Source: Gemmatimonadota bacterium
GTDB taxonomy: Bacteria; Gemmatimonadota; Gemmatimonadetes; Longimicrobiales; Gaopeijiaceae
Assembly (NCBI GenBank): GCA_002724575.1
Contig: PBPC01000065.1
Coordinates: 29,834-93,833 of the forward strand
Reading direction: 5' to 3'
DNA length: 64,000 nucleotides
Positions 46,765 to 55,355 of this stretch are shown here, in pieces. A program made the position numbers and the translations under genes. The notes beneath the pieces are model-generated. The model saw only the letters and a program-made list of their open reading frames with translations. It did not search any database and was not told where the DNA came from. How positions within the stretch are numbered: the stretch's first letter is position 1; each line of letters opens with the position of its first letter.

Positions 46765-47349
46765 GTGTCTTTAAGAGCAACTGATTGCCCAGATGATAGC
46801 GAGCTGGTTTTACGAGCTCGCAAGGGGGAAGAACTTGCTTTGAGCATGCTCATAGAGAGGTACCAGAAATCTGCCTATGCTTTGGCATTTTCTGTGACCG
46901 GACGCCATGAGGATGCTGAAGATGTTGCTCAAGAATCATTCTTGGTGGCGTTGGATCAGCTTGATGAATGCAAGGATCCGGAAAGGTTCGGAGGCTGGTT
47001 CATGACGATCGTAAGGAACCGTTCGAAGAACTTGATTCGTCGAGAATCTTTAAGACGGACTAGTGATGTGCCACAGGGGACGCGGTCTCGGATTCCCACA
47101 CCAGATAAAATTGCAGAGATCTCACAACTGAGAGAAATTCTTCAACAGGCAATAGCTGTGCTACCGGAGATTCAACAAGAGGTGGTGCTGCTACATGACC
47201 TAGAAGGATGGAAACATCGAGAGATCGCCGAGAGATTGGGGATTCCATCTGGGACAGTACGGTCGCACCTGCACTTTGCGAGGAAAGCCTTGAAGCAGGC
47301 CCTAGCATGGATACCAGATAGGTCAGATTTGATTAGGAAAGTTCAATGA
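46765..47349 (+). CDS. ECF sigma factor of RNA polymerase
   Basis: 194 residues, GTG start. The region-2 block is LIERYQKSAYALAFSVTGRHEDAEDVAQESFL; region 4 ends with QEVVLLHDLEGWKHREIAERLGIPSGTVRSHLHFARKAL, the helix-turn-helix for the -35 element. It is an alternative sigma factor that probably drives the operon it heads, which carries an export system. The gene overlaps the anti-sigma-like gene by 4 bases (ATGA). Confidence 0.92.
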   Translation: MSLRATDCPDDSELVLRARKGEELALSMLIERYQKSAYALAFSVTGRHEDAEDVAQESFLVALDQLDECKDPERFGGWFMTIVRNRSKNLIRRESLRRTSDVPQGTRSRIPTPDKIAEISQLREILQQAIAVLPEIQQEVVLLHDLEGWKHREIAERLGIPSGTVRSHLHFARKALKQALAWIPDRSDLIRKVQ

Positions 47350-47759
47350 TTACAAGGATGCCGCACGACTTAGACTCGAATGATGACCTCGGACTTGACC
47401 TAGAGTTAGCCGAGGCACTCGCTCACTTTGATCCAGAGCATCAGGATCCGAGTTATTGGTATCGTTTTCGCCAATGGGTCCTGGAAAATGCAGCGGGCGA
47501 GTTAGCTCGGCGGCGGTTAATCCACGAGTTGACAGTAGGTGATGTGATGACTTCCTGGGCTAGGACCGTTGTCCCGGTGGCTCTCCTGGCTGCCATTCTG
47601 GCTGGACTACTCCTTATGAGAGACCAGTCAGTTGTTCCTGTTAGGCCGGTCGGGATCGAGGAACTACTGGTGAGTGGTGTTCAAGGACAGACAATTCCTT
47701 CGGCACTCGCTCCTTCGGAGACCAGCGATCCAGTGGCCTTTGCATCGGAGATTTTTTAA
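47346..47759 (+). CDS. Probable anti-sigma-like membrane protein
   Basis: 137 residues. A soluble N-terminal region rich in acidic residues is followed by one membrane segment (VVPVALLAAILAGLLLM, about residues 76-92) and a short periplasmic tail. No zinc-binding anti-sigma motif is seen. Place (4-base overlap after an ECF sigma gene) and topology (cytoplasmic head, one helix) suggest it holds the sigma factor at the membrane; this is inferred, not recognised. Confidence 0.65.
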   Translation: MITRMPHDLDSNDDLGLDLELAEALAHFDPEHQDPSYWYRFRQWVLENAAGELARRRLIHELTVGDVMTSWARTVVPVALLAAILAGLLLMRDQSVVPVRPVGIEELLVSGVQGQTIPSALAPSETSDPVAFASEIF

Positions 47760-48239
47760 ATGGAACACGGATCTCGAACAAAACTCATGACTGCAGTGAT
47801 ACTTGCAGTGGTTCTTGGAACAGGCGTTATGCTTGGACTAGTGAGTGTCTGTGAAATAGGAGATGGTCGTACCCGATGCGTGATCAATCTCAATAGTGAT
47901 TTAGCGGCGATGCCGGTTGAAGAAGGCATGGTGCGTGAGGCTCATCCAGATGGTATGTCAGAGCGTAATCGGCGTTCGCCCATGTATGAGCAAGTTGGGC
48001 TCACTGAAGATCAATCGCTCCTGATCGATTCTATATTGGAGGGCCAACTGCAGCATATGAGATCGCTGCACGAAGAATTCCGTACCACATATGTTCCCCG
48101 GTACCAAGCGCTGATCCAACAGACGCGGGAAGCTATCCTCGAAGTATTCACCGAAGAGCAGGCCTCTGACTACAGGGCGCTTCTGCAAGAGTTCGACGAA
48201 AGTCGGACCAGGGGTGATCAGAGGAGCAACCGGGACTAG
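47760..48239 (+). CDS. Spy/CpxP-like membrane-anchored periplasmic protein
   Basis: 159 residues. One N-terminal membrane segment (TAVILAVVLGTGVMLGLVSV) and a helical periplasmic part with the pattern LTEDQSLLIDSILEG, then QEFDESR, like the LTxxQ helical stress-sensing proteins (Spy, CpxP, ZraP). It begins the base after the anti-sigma-like stop. It may sense envelope stress or metals and feed the sigma factor; that is inference from similarity of shape and place. Confidence 0.65.
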   Translation: MEHGSRTKLMTAVILAVVLGTGVMLGLVSVCEIGDGRTRCVINLNSDLAAMPVEEGMVREAHPDGMSERNRRSPMYEQVGLTEDQSLLIDSILEGQLQHMRSLHEEFRTTYVPRYQALIQQTREAILEVFTEEQASDYRALLQEFDESRTRGDQRSNRD

Positions 48240-48243
48240 ACCG

Positions 48244-49551
48244 ATGAAAAATACATGCCGGGCGTTAGTCCGGACTGCTCCCTGTCTGATGGCGGGTCTC
48301 ATTATCCTTTGGCCAGTTTCTATTCGGGGGCAGCAGTCAGTGAGCCTTGATGAGGCGATTGAGCTTGCTCTAGTTCGTAGCCCACAGATGCTCCAACAGG
48401 ATCAAGCTGTAGATAATGCTGAGCTTGCAAGACGATCCGCGTGGGCATCTTTCCTACCTAGCCTAAGTGCCAGTACGAGTGGATCCCTCAGAAGTGCAAA
48501 TGTTCTTGATCCCAACACGGGCCAGATCGTGGGTGGAAGTTCGGACTCATATGGCGCAGGCGTGTCGAGCCGAGTGACCATTTTTCAGGGTGGGACTCGC
48601 TTTGTGGAGATGAATCGCACAGATGCAGACATGCAGGCTGCGATAGCACGAAGAGAGAACCAACGTTTTAATGTGACACTGCAGACAAAGAATTTTTTCT
48701 TCAATGCTCTCAGACAAACGGATCTTCTTGAGGTTGCGCGGCAGAGAGTAGAGCAGGCACAGCAAAATCTAGAAATTGTGCGTGCTCGTTCGCAGGTTGG
48801 CCGAGCAACCATCTCAGATTCCCTGCGTGCACGACTGGATCTTGTAAACGCTGAGCAAGCAGTGTTGCAGGGAGAGACTACACTTCGTGCTGCAGAGTTT
48901 GCATTGGGTAGGCAAATAGGGGCATCTGCAGCTGTGGTACCGCTCCGTCCTTCGAGCCTAGAGCCAACCATGTTGCCATTGGCTGAAATAGAGATCATGC
49001 AGTTAGCAGAATCGGGATCGCCGACGGTTATTGCTGCGACCCAAGCAGCTAATGTGGCATCGGCCAACGTCCGAGCAGCAAAAGCTAGTTTCTTGCCTAC
49101 TATCTCGATGAACACTGGCTACAACTGGAATAATCAGGATCGGTCTTTCACAGGTGGTAAGACAAGTTGGAGTCTTGGATTTTCGATGTCCTATCCGATT
49201 TTTAATAACTTCCAGCGACAGTCATCGGTTGACAGGGCACAGTTCAGTTATCGTGTCTCTCGTCTGCAAGAGGATGACGCTCGGCTTGCTGCACGTCAGC
49301 AAGCCGATAATGCCTTGTATAGCCTCCGTACTGCTGAGCGTGCCATTGACATTGCAGAAGAAGCCGCGCGCGTTGCAGCTGAGGACCTTAGGGTTGTTCG
49401 GGAAAGATACGCAGTTGGAGTCGCGACGATCCTAGATGTGTTAATAAGCCAATCGGCAGCCAGCCAAGCAGACGCTACGGTCATCACATCGCGTTATGAC
49501 TACGTGATAGCCCGGGCGGAACTTGAAGCGATTCTAGGGAGAGGATTGTGA
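48244..49551 (+). CDS. TolC-family outer-membrane efflux channel
   Basis: 435 residues from ATG 48244 (the frame extends upstream into the Spy-like gene). It has a signal peptide ([16 protein letters not shown]) and two repeats of the long-helix/strand pattern of TolC, with LTEAI-like start [15 protein letters not shown] and a closing helix repeat near residue 380. It forms the outer-membrane duct of the MacAB-like export system that follows. Its stop overlaps the ABC gene start by 4 bases. Confidence 0.88.
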   Translation: MKNTCRALVRTAPCLMAGLIILWPVSIRGQQSVSLDEAIELALVRSPQMLQQDQAVDNAELARRSAWASFLPSLSASTSGSLRSANVLDPNTGQIVGGSSDSYGAGVSSRVTIFQGGTRFVEMNRTDADMQAAIARRENQRFNVTLQTKNFFFNALRQTDLLEVARQRVEQAQQNLEIVRARSQVGRATISDSLRARLDLVNAEQAVLQGETTLRAAEFALGRQIGASAAVVPLRPSSLEPTMLPLAEIEIMQLAESGSPTVIAATQAANVASANVRAAKASFLPTISMNTGYNWNNQDRSFTGGKTSWSLGFSMSYPIFNNFQRQSSVDRAQFSYRVSRLQEDDARLAARQQADNALYSLRTAERAIDIAEEAARVAAEDLRVVRERYAVGVATILDVLISQSAASQADATVITSRYDYVIARAELEAILGRGL

Positions 49552-50255
49552 GTGAGGTAATGATTCGCACAGAGGGTTTAGTCAAAGACTATGTGCTTGG
49601 CGCAGAAACTGTACATGCTGTTCGCAGTGTGGACCTCGAAATCAGGGCAGCAGAGTTCGTAGCGGTCATGGGTCCTTCCGGGAGTGGAAAATCTACACTC
49701 ATGAACATGATTGGCTGTCTTGATACGCCTACCGCCGGAGAGTATTGGCTCAATGGTCAGCCTGTGAGTGAGCTGTCTGAGGATCAATTAGCTCGTGTGA
49801 GAAATAAAGAGATTGGTTTTGTGTTTCAAACGTTCAACCTACTTCCACGAGCGACGGCTCTGCATAACGTCGAATTGCCATTAATCTATGCTGGAGTTGG
49901 GGGCAGAGATCGCCGCCGCCTGGCTGCTGAAAAACTAGAGTTAGTCGGATTGGCTGACCGGATGGATCATCGTCCACCCGAGATGTCTGGGGGTCAACGC
50001 CAGCGAGTAGCTATGGCACGAGCACTTGTAAATGATCCCGCGATTCTATTAGCTGATGAACCAACGGGTAACTTGGACTCTGTTACAAGTGGGGATATCA
50101 TGCGCCAACTCAGCGAGCTTAATGGACAAGGACAAACGATTGTTTTGGTGACTCATGAGCGAGACATTGCAGAATATGCGAAACGGCAGGTGCACCTCAA
50201 TGATGGAATGATTGAGAAAGACTTCTTGAATGACCCAGTGGAGACGATGGTATGA
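49548..50255 (+). CDS. ABC transporter ATPase, MacB/LolD type
   Basis: 235 residues, GTG start. Walker A is GPSGSGKST (42-50), the signature is [15 protein letters not shown], and Walker B is [12 protein letters not shown]. The Q-loop and the two-domain pattern match the ATPases of MacB and lipoprotein or lipid exporters. It is the ATP-hydrolysing subunit; the separate permease follows as the seventh gene of the operon. It overlaps the next gene by 4 bases. Confidence 0.93.
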   Translation: MSEVMIRTEGLVKDYVLGAETVHAVRSVDLEIRAAEFVAVMGPSGSGKSTLMNMIGCLDTPTAGEYWLNGQPVSELSEDQLARVRNKEIGFVFQTFNLLPRATALHNVELPLIYAGVGGRDRRRLAAEKLELVGLADRMDHRPPEMSGGQRQRVAMARALVNDPAILLADEPTGNLDSVTSGDIMRQLSELNGQGQTIVLVTHERDIAEYAKRQVHLNDGMIEKDFLNDPVETMV

Positions 50256-51814
50256 CAAGGAGAACCCTAACACTGGCTTTGACCGGCGTGATTGCCGTTG
50301 TTACCGCAGCATGTAGCAATGACGAGTCAGTAGATGAAGTATCGTCGCTCACAACCGTAGAAGTGACTCGCGGTAACTTGTCCATCCGCGCGGAAGCTAC
50401 CGGTACCGTTGAGCCGATTCGCACGGTCGAAGTCAAATCGAAAGCTTCGGGCGAAATCTTGCGACTTCACGCGGATGTCGGGGATCAGGTTGGGCCGGGC
50501 TCGCTCCTAGCTGACATCGATCCGCGCGACGTTCAAAACAGATTCAACCAGACTGAAGCTGACCTAGCTGTTGCTCAGGCGAGACTCGAGATCTCCGAAG
50601 CTCAGCTAGAGCGATCGGATCAGCTTCTAGAGGCTGGGGTAATCACGCCACAGGAGCATGAGAGTTCCCGTCTTGAGTTTGCGAACTCGCAGGCAAGTCT
50701 TGTGAAGGCTGAGACCAATCATGACCTCGCTATACTTCAACTGAACGACGTTCGTATCCGAGCGCCAGCTGCTGGGACCATCATCCAAAAAAGTGTCGAA
50801 GAGGGTGTGGTCATCCAATCAGCGTCACAAAACGTGTCGGGTGGCACGGCGCTGTTCATGATGGCAAACCTTGCAGAAATGCAGGTCAGGACATTGGTGG
50901 ATGAGACTGATATGGGACAGTTAGCCTCTGGCTTGGAGGCTATTGTGAGCGTTGAAGCATTCCCGGATCAGTCGTTCCGGGGCATGGTTGACAAGATAGA
51001 GCCTCAGGCAACAGTGGTTCAGAATGTGACGATGTTTCCGGTGATTGTGAGTTTGGACAATAGTTCAGGGCTCTTGAAGCCGGGGATGAATGCAGAGGTT
51101 GAGGTACTGATAGACGAGGCATTGGATGTGGTGTTGGTTCCAAATAATGCAATTGTACAAACCTCTGACGTCGGTCCTGCGGCGATGGCGTTAGGTCTCA
51201 ACATAGATGAGATGGATTTGATGCAGTTCATGCGGGGAAGCCGTGGTGGTAGCGGAGGCGGACAGGGATTTGCTGGTGGACGTGAGAGGGGCGGAAGGCA
51301 GGGCGGCGGGCCTCAATCTGAAGGTGCTGTAGAGGAGGGTAATGGTGATAGCCCCTCGGAAGATGGTCAGGATGATCAAGGCGACGTTATGGCTCGGCTT
51401 CAGGAGCTTCGTGCGCAAGTAGAGAGTGGAGAAATTAGTCAGGATGAGATGCGTGCTGCGATGCAGGACCTGGGTGGCGGCCGAGGTGGTCGTGGTCGAT
51501 CCGGGGCCGGCCAACGGTCCGGTGGTGGAGACAGTCCAGGTGCCTCCACACGTGATACGCGACCTGCAGTCGTCTTCGTGATGAGCGTGGACAGCGTGCC
51601 AGAGCCAAGACTTGTCCAAATGGGCCTCAACGATTGGGATCACACTCAGGTGGTGACCGGAGTCCAAGAAGGGGATGTGCTCGTTGTCGTGGGAGCTGCT
51701 CAACTCATGGCCCAACAGCAGGAATACCAAGCCCGAATGATGAGTCGAATGGGCGGAAATCTCTTCGGTGGGGGGATGGGACGAAGTGGCGGCTTCCGAC
51801 CCCGGACCCCGTAG
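50252..51814 (+). CDS. MacA/HlyD-family adaptor lipoprotein with a long Gly/Arg-rich insert
   Basis: 520 residues. It is a lipoprotein, with the lipobox cysteine C21 after VVTAA. The core has the biotinyl-lipoyl and alpha-hairpin domains ([21 protein letters not shown], then [13 protein letters not shown]). From about residue 327 to 433 lies a low-complexity Gly/Arg/Gln/Ser insert, broken by a helical piece ([22 protein letters not shown]). The core then resumes, with [12 protein letters not shown] near the C terminus. The adaptor links the permease to TolC. The insert is unusual in size and basicity; the role is unknown. Confidence 0.9.
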   Translation: MTRRTLTLALTGVIAVVTAACSNDESVDEVSSLTTVEVTRGNLSIRAEATGTVEPIRTVEVKSKASGEILRLHADVGDQVGPGSLLADIDPRDVQNRFNQTEADLAVAQARLEISEAQLERSDQLLEAGVITPQEHESSRLEFANSQASLVKAETNHDLAILQLNDVRIRAPAAGTIIQKSVEEGVVIQSASQNVSGGTALFMMANLAEMQVRTLVDETDMGQLASGLEAIVSVEAFPDQSFRGMVDKIEPQATVVQNVTMFPVIVSLDNSSGLLKPGMNAEVEVLIDEALDVVLVPNNAIVQTSDVGPAAMALGLNIDEMDLMQFMRGSRGGSGGGQGFAGGRERGGRQGGGPQSEGAVEEGNGDSPSEDGQDDQGDVMARLQELRAQVESGEISQDEMRAAMQDLGGGRGGRGRSGAGQRSGGGDSPGASTRDTRPAVVFVMSVDSVPEPRLVQMGLNDWDHTQVVTGVQEGDVLVVVGAAQLMAQQQEYQARMMSRMGGNLFGGGMGRSGGFRPRTP

Positions 51815-51829
51815 GTAGGAGAAAGCCTG

Positions 51830-53071
51830 ATGCTGATCTTTGAAATTATTAAGGTGGCGATGAGCGCTATCAGCACAAATGCTATGCGTTCTGTGTTGAC
51901 GACACTTGGTATCGTAATCGGTGTCGGAGCAGTGATTACGATGGTCTCATTAGGAGAGGGTGCCCAAGTACGGGTTGAGCAACAAATCAACAACATGGGA
52001 ACCTCGGTGCTTACCATACGGCCCGGTCAGGAATTCAGTCATGGAGTGTCTCGAGGCGATACTCAGATGTCGATTGAGGATGCTGAAGCGCTGAGGAATG
52101 AGACCCGTGGATTCCTCAAGATCTCTCCTGAGCTTCAGTCACGGATGCAGATTACATACCTCCGCTGGAATTCGAACAATCAGGTCATGGGTGTTTGGCC
52201 CGATTATTTTGATATGTACGATCACGAACTAATCGCAGGTCGCTATTTCACCGAAGGGGAAGTCAGCGGACGTAGGCGAGTAGCGGTACTCGGGTATACG
52301 ATTCCAGAGCAGCTCGGCGAAATTCCTGCAGATTCTTCCCAGTACTCGATCGCAGCGGAGCTCCTCGTCGGAAAGACAATCCAGATACGTGGTATCCCGT
52401 TTGAGGTAATTGGTGTGCTTGCAGAGAAGGGTGATGCGATGTGGCTTCGCCCGGATGACCAGGTTTTCATTCCTCAATCGACTGCCCAGTATCGTGTGAT
52501 GGGTGGCCGCGATAGGCTTGGCTCGATTTACGCTTCCACAGAAACGCCCGAGGAAATGAATCAGGCGATTGCCGAAATCGACCGGATTATGCGGAGGGAG
52601 CATCGTATCCTACCAGGTGAGGAAGCAGACTTCAGCATACGCAACTCCACGGATCTACTGGAAACCTTCAACTCGACAGCTCAGACTTTCACCTTATTAT
52701 TGGCTGGGATCGCAGGAATCAGTCTTCTTGTCGGTGGCATTGGTATCATGAATATCATGCTTGTATCTGTAACCGAGCGAACCCGAGAGATAGGGGTTCG
52801 TAAGGCCCTTGGAGCTACCCGTGGGGCGATCATGACACAGTTTGTTGTTGAAGCTTCGACGCTCTGCGTGTTGGGAGGGCTCTTGGGAGTTGGAATGGGT
52901 TACGGAGCCGCAGAGATGACAACGCGTATTGCTGGTTTGGACACAGTGGTATCTCCACAGATTGTTGCTCTGTCGCTGGCTATCAGTGCCTTCATAGGAC
53001 TTTTCTTTGGCATCTGGCCTGCTCGTAGGGCGGCGATACTCGACCCTATTGATGCACTTCGGTACGAATAG
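51830..53071 (+). CDS. MacB-like ABC permease (FtsX/MacB_PCD family)
   Basis: 413 residues. One N-terminal membrane helix and a large periplasmic domain (about residues 45-270), then three membrane segments with the FtsX hallmark near ILLVGGIGIMN, RTREIGVRKALGATRG and the closing FGIWPARRAAILDPIDALRYE. The same layout as MacB without its fused ATPase. It extrudes a substrate into the periplasm-spanning adaptor. Family substrates include macrolides, peptides and lipoproteins; not assignable here. Last gene of the sigma-headed operon. Confidence 0.92.
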   Translation: MLIFEIIKVAMSAISTNAMRSVLTTLGIVIGVGAVITMVSLGEGAQVRVEQQINNMGTSVLTIRPGQEFSHGVSRGDTQMSIEDAEALRNETRGFLKISPELQSRMQITYLRWNSNNQVMGVWPDYFDMYDHELIAGRYFTEGEVSGRRRVAVLGYTIPEQLGEIPADSSQYSIAAELLVGKTIQIRGIPFEVIGVLAEKGDAMWLRPDDQVFIPQSTAQYRVMGGRDRLGSIYASTETPEEMNQAIAEIDRIMRREHRILPGEEADFSIRNSTDLLETFNSTAQTFTLLLAGIAGISLLVGGIGIMNIMLVSVTERTREIGVRKALGATRGAIMTQFVVEASTLCVLGGLLGVGMGYGAAEMTTRIAGLDTVVSPQIVALSLAISAFIGLFFGIWPARRAAILDPIDALRYE

Positions 53072-53222
53072 AAATTTCCTATTGCCGGGTTAGCTGCTTG
53101 GGCGGTTGGTGGATCGAGTAAAGCAATAAGATGTCCTCTGTCCAGAGTAAGTGATCCCTTCCGTAGTTCGCGTCACCGTTTCGTTACCGTATCAATTTCT
53201 AACATGAGGAAAGCACGCCCCC

Positions 53223-54410
53223 ATGACTGACCAAGACCGCCTGTATGGAGCAACGCACCTGGAATGCACCGGAACCGGCGAAAAAGTTGAAAGCGAGCAG
53301 CTTATTGGACTTTCTGAAGCTGGCAAACCGCTTTTTGCTCGATATGATCTGGATCTAATCAGTCCAAACTTTACGAAAGAGTCCGTGGCGTGTCGTAGCG
53401 CAGATCTCTGGCGTTATCAGGAAGTTCTCCCTGTTCGAAATAAGGGATCCCAGATCCGTCTCGGGGAGGGGTGGACTCCACTTATCGATGCACACCGAAC
53501 TGCCGACCGGATGGGCATTCAACGTATTTGGGTGAAAGACGAAGGCCAAAATCCAACGGGCAGCTTCAAAGACCGAGGTCTCTGTCTTGCGGTATCACGC
53601 GCACTCGAATTAGGAGCAGAGGAAGTTGCGATACCATCCGCTGGAAACGCGGCCAGTGCAGCCGCTGCTTATGCCGCAGCTGCTGGGCTTCGGGCACACG
53701 TTGTAGTCCCAACCGATACACCAGCAGCCATCCTTGAAGAAATTTCTGCTTTGGGCGCAGATCTTCAGCTCTTGGATGGCCTCATCGGTGACTGCGGTCT
53801 CGTCGTACGACAGGGTGTAGAGGAGAATGGATGGTTTGATCTTTCCACACTGAAGGAGCCCTACAGAGTCGAGGGCAAGAAAACCATGGGGTATGAACTC
53901 TGTGAGCAATTAGGATGGAGGTTGCCTGATGCGATTGTCTATCCCACGGGAGGAGGCACCGGTTTGATTGGGATGTGGAAGGCTTTCGACGAAATGGAAC
54001 AACTTGGATGGATTGGCAGCGAGCGGCCGAAGATGTTCACTGTTCAGGCTGCCGGTTGCGCTCCGATGGTACGTGCTTGGGAAGCTGGCCATGATGCAGC
54101 TGAAATGTGGAGTGGAGCTTCTACATACGCATCAGGGCTTAGGGTTCCAGGAGCAGTTGGTGACTTCCTCATTCTTCGAGCCCTAAGGGAGTCCGGGGGT
54201 GGAGCTGTGGCCGTTCCTGACCATTCAATGGCTGAGTGGGTAGATAAGCTCGGTGTCGACACAGGAATTTTTGCTGCTCCGGAGGGTGGTGCGACAGCTG
54301 CTTCGCTCCCTATCCTCTTGGAGAAAGGTATGATAAATCAGGACGAGGAGGTCGTCCTCTTCAATACAGGCAGTGGGCTCAAATACGTAGGAATGCAACC
54401 ATTGGATTAG
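53223..54410 (+). CDS. thrC: Threonine synthase
   Basis: 395 residues. PLP-dependent fold type II with the PLP lysine K116 in NPTGSFKDRGL, phosphate loop YPTGGGTGLIGMW, and an N-terminal helical extension with LECTGTGEKV. It converts O-phosphohomoserine to threonine. The GAGGA site is about 14 bases upstream of the ATG. It begins a new unit after the export operon, and the small membrane protein gene lies 25 bases further on. Confidence 0.9.
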   Translation: MTDQDRLYGATHLECTGTGEKVESEQLIGLSEAGKPLFARYDLDLISPNFTKESVACRSADLWRYQEVLPVRNKGSQIRLGEGWTPLIDAHRTADRMGIQRIWVKDEGQNPTGSFKDRGLCLAVSRALELGAEEVAIPSAGNAASAAAAYAAAAGLRAHVVVPTDTPAAILEEISALGADLQLLDGLIGDCGLVVRQGVEENGWFDLSTLKEPYRVEGKKTMGYELCEQLGWRLPDAIVYPTGGGTGLIGMWKAFDEMEQLGWIGSERPKMFTVQAAGCAPMVRAWEAGHDAAEMWSGASTYASGLRVPGAVGDFLILRALRESGGGAVAVPDHSMAEWVDKLGVDTGIFAAPEGGATAASLPILLEKGMINQDEEVVLFNTGSGLKYVGMQPLD

Positions 54411-54435
54411 ACTTGAGCTGCTAGTAAGAACGCTG

Positions 54436-54690
54436 ATGTTAACACTATTCTGGTTAGTATTCTGGGCTGGACTCACCGTCCTCGTAGTTACCGCTGGGGT
54501 TAGTCTACGGATTCGGTTACGCGATCGGGTTGGGAAGAGTGGCCCAAGTGTTGATGATGCGGCGATAGAAGAAATTCTCGCGACGGGTGCGCTTACTACG
54601 GATGAGGATTCTCCCCTCGATATCGAGCAAATCGATGGCGAGGAGCGTAAGTTTTGGTCCCAGACATGGGACGAACCTGACGAATGGTAA
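54436..54690 (+). CDS. Small one-helix membrane protein, unrecognised
   Basis: 84 residues. The first 30 form a membrane segment (MLTLFWLVFWAGLTVLVVTA, then GVSLRIRLRDRVG). The rest is acidic and polar, ending QTWDEPDEW. It follows threonine synthase closely and may share its transcript. No motif known to me; the acidic cytoplasmic tail could interact with a partner. Confidence 0.65.
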   Translation: MLTLFWLVFWAGLTVLVVTAGVSLRIRLRDRVGKSGPSVDDAAIEEILATGALTTDEDSPLDIEQIDGEERKFWSQTWDEPDEW

Positions 54691-54715
54691 ATTCACATCG
54701 AGTGTAATTGCTTAA

Positions 54716-55315
54716 TCAGTGTCTCGCCATAAAGCGATAATAGGCTCCGGGCAGGGGCACCAATCGACCATTTAGTGGAAGTTGATCCTCCGGATTACTG
54801 CGGCGAACAAGTAAGGCCCGGTTTACGTTTACGCTTATTCCGAGGGCATGATGTCCCACCGGGCAAGACCGGTTATTGCATGATGGGTCTGCATCAAAAG
54901 GAAAGCTCCAATCGATGCCGATTGGAACGATTGCACTGAGGGCAAGCCCCAGGCGTTCTGCTGGAGGCTTAGCCCCAACCACCCAAAGGCCTGCACCTAT
55001 AAAAGGGTGTATAGCTTTGTACCAGCCACTGTCTAGGTCATTCGATCGGAAGTATCGCTTAATCACCAAAGAAGTGCTGATCTCTTTGAAGGACCATGTT
55101 CCAACCGTTAGCTCCAAACTTTGGTTGCCGTTGAGGAAGCTCTCTAGTACCAGGCCGAACTTGCTTGCTCCACCCACGGTCAAACCAATGCGTAGACCAT
55201 CTTGAGCTGAAGTCAGCTGTGGTGAAACTCCGGAGAGCGCTATGAAAAGCGCCAAAATCAAAGATCCACCGGGGATAAGTTTCACGGCATATCCCTGCGA
55301 GCGCGATAACTTCAT
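54716..55315 (-). CDS. Secreted, probably beta-rich outer-membrane-associated protein
   Basis: 199 residues with a signal peptide (LIPGGSLILALFIALSG, cleavage near TSAQ). The mature part alternates as in small beta-barrels (GLRIGLTVGGASKFGLVLES, KFGLVLESFL, HPFIGAGLWVVGAK, LSAIVPIGIDWSF). The two cysteines in SCNNRSC may form a disulfide. It is not a recognised family. It converges on the small membrane protein gene and follows the TonB receptor gene on the same strand, 40 bases away. Confidence 0.65.
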   Translation of the reverse strand: MKLSRSQGYAVKLIPGGSLILALFIALSGVSPQLTSAQDGLRIGLTVGGASKFGLVLESFLNGNQSLELTVGTWSFKEISTSLVIKRYFRSNDLDSGWYKAIHPFIGAGLWVVGAKPPAERLGLALSAIVPIGIDWSFPFDADPSCNNRSCPVGHHALGISVNVNRALLVRRSNPEDQLPLNGRLVPLPGAYYRFMARH

Positions 55316-55355
55316 CCTTTACGTTTCTTCCAAGTTGATCCGGCCGGTGCTTGGG

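Noticed and set aside
51191..51730. Long minus-strand frame across the Gly-rich insert of the adaptor
   Set aside because: A shadow of the repetitive coding sequence, rich in Ser/Thr/His without domain character.
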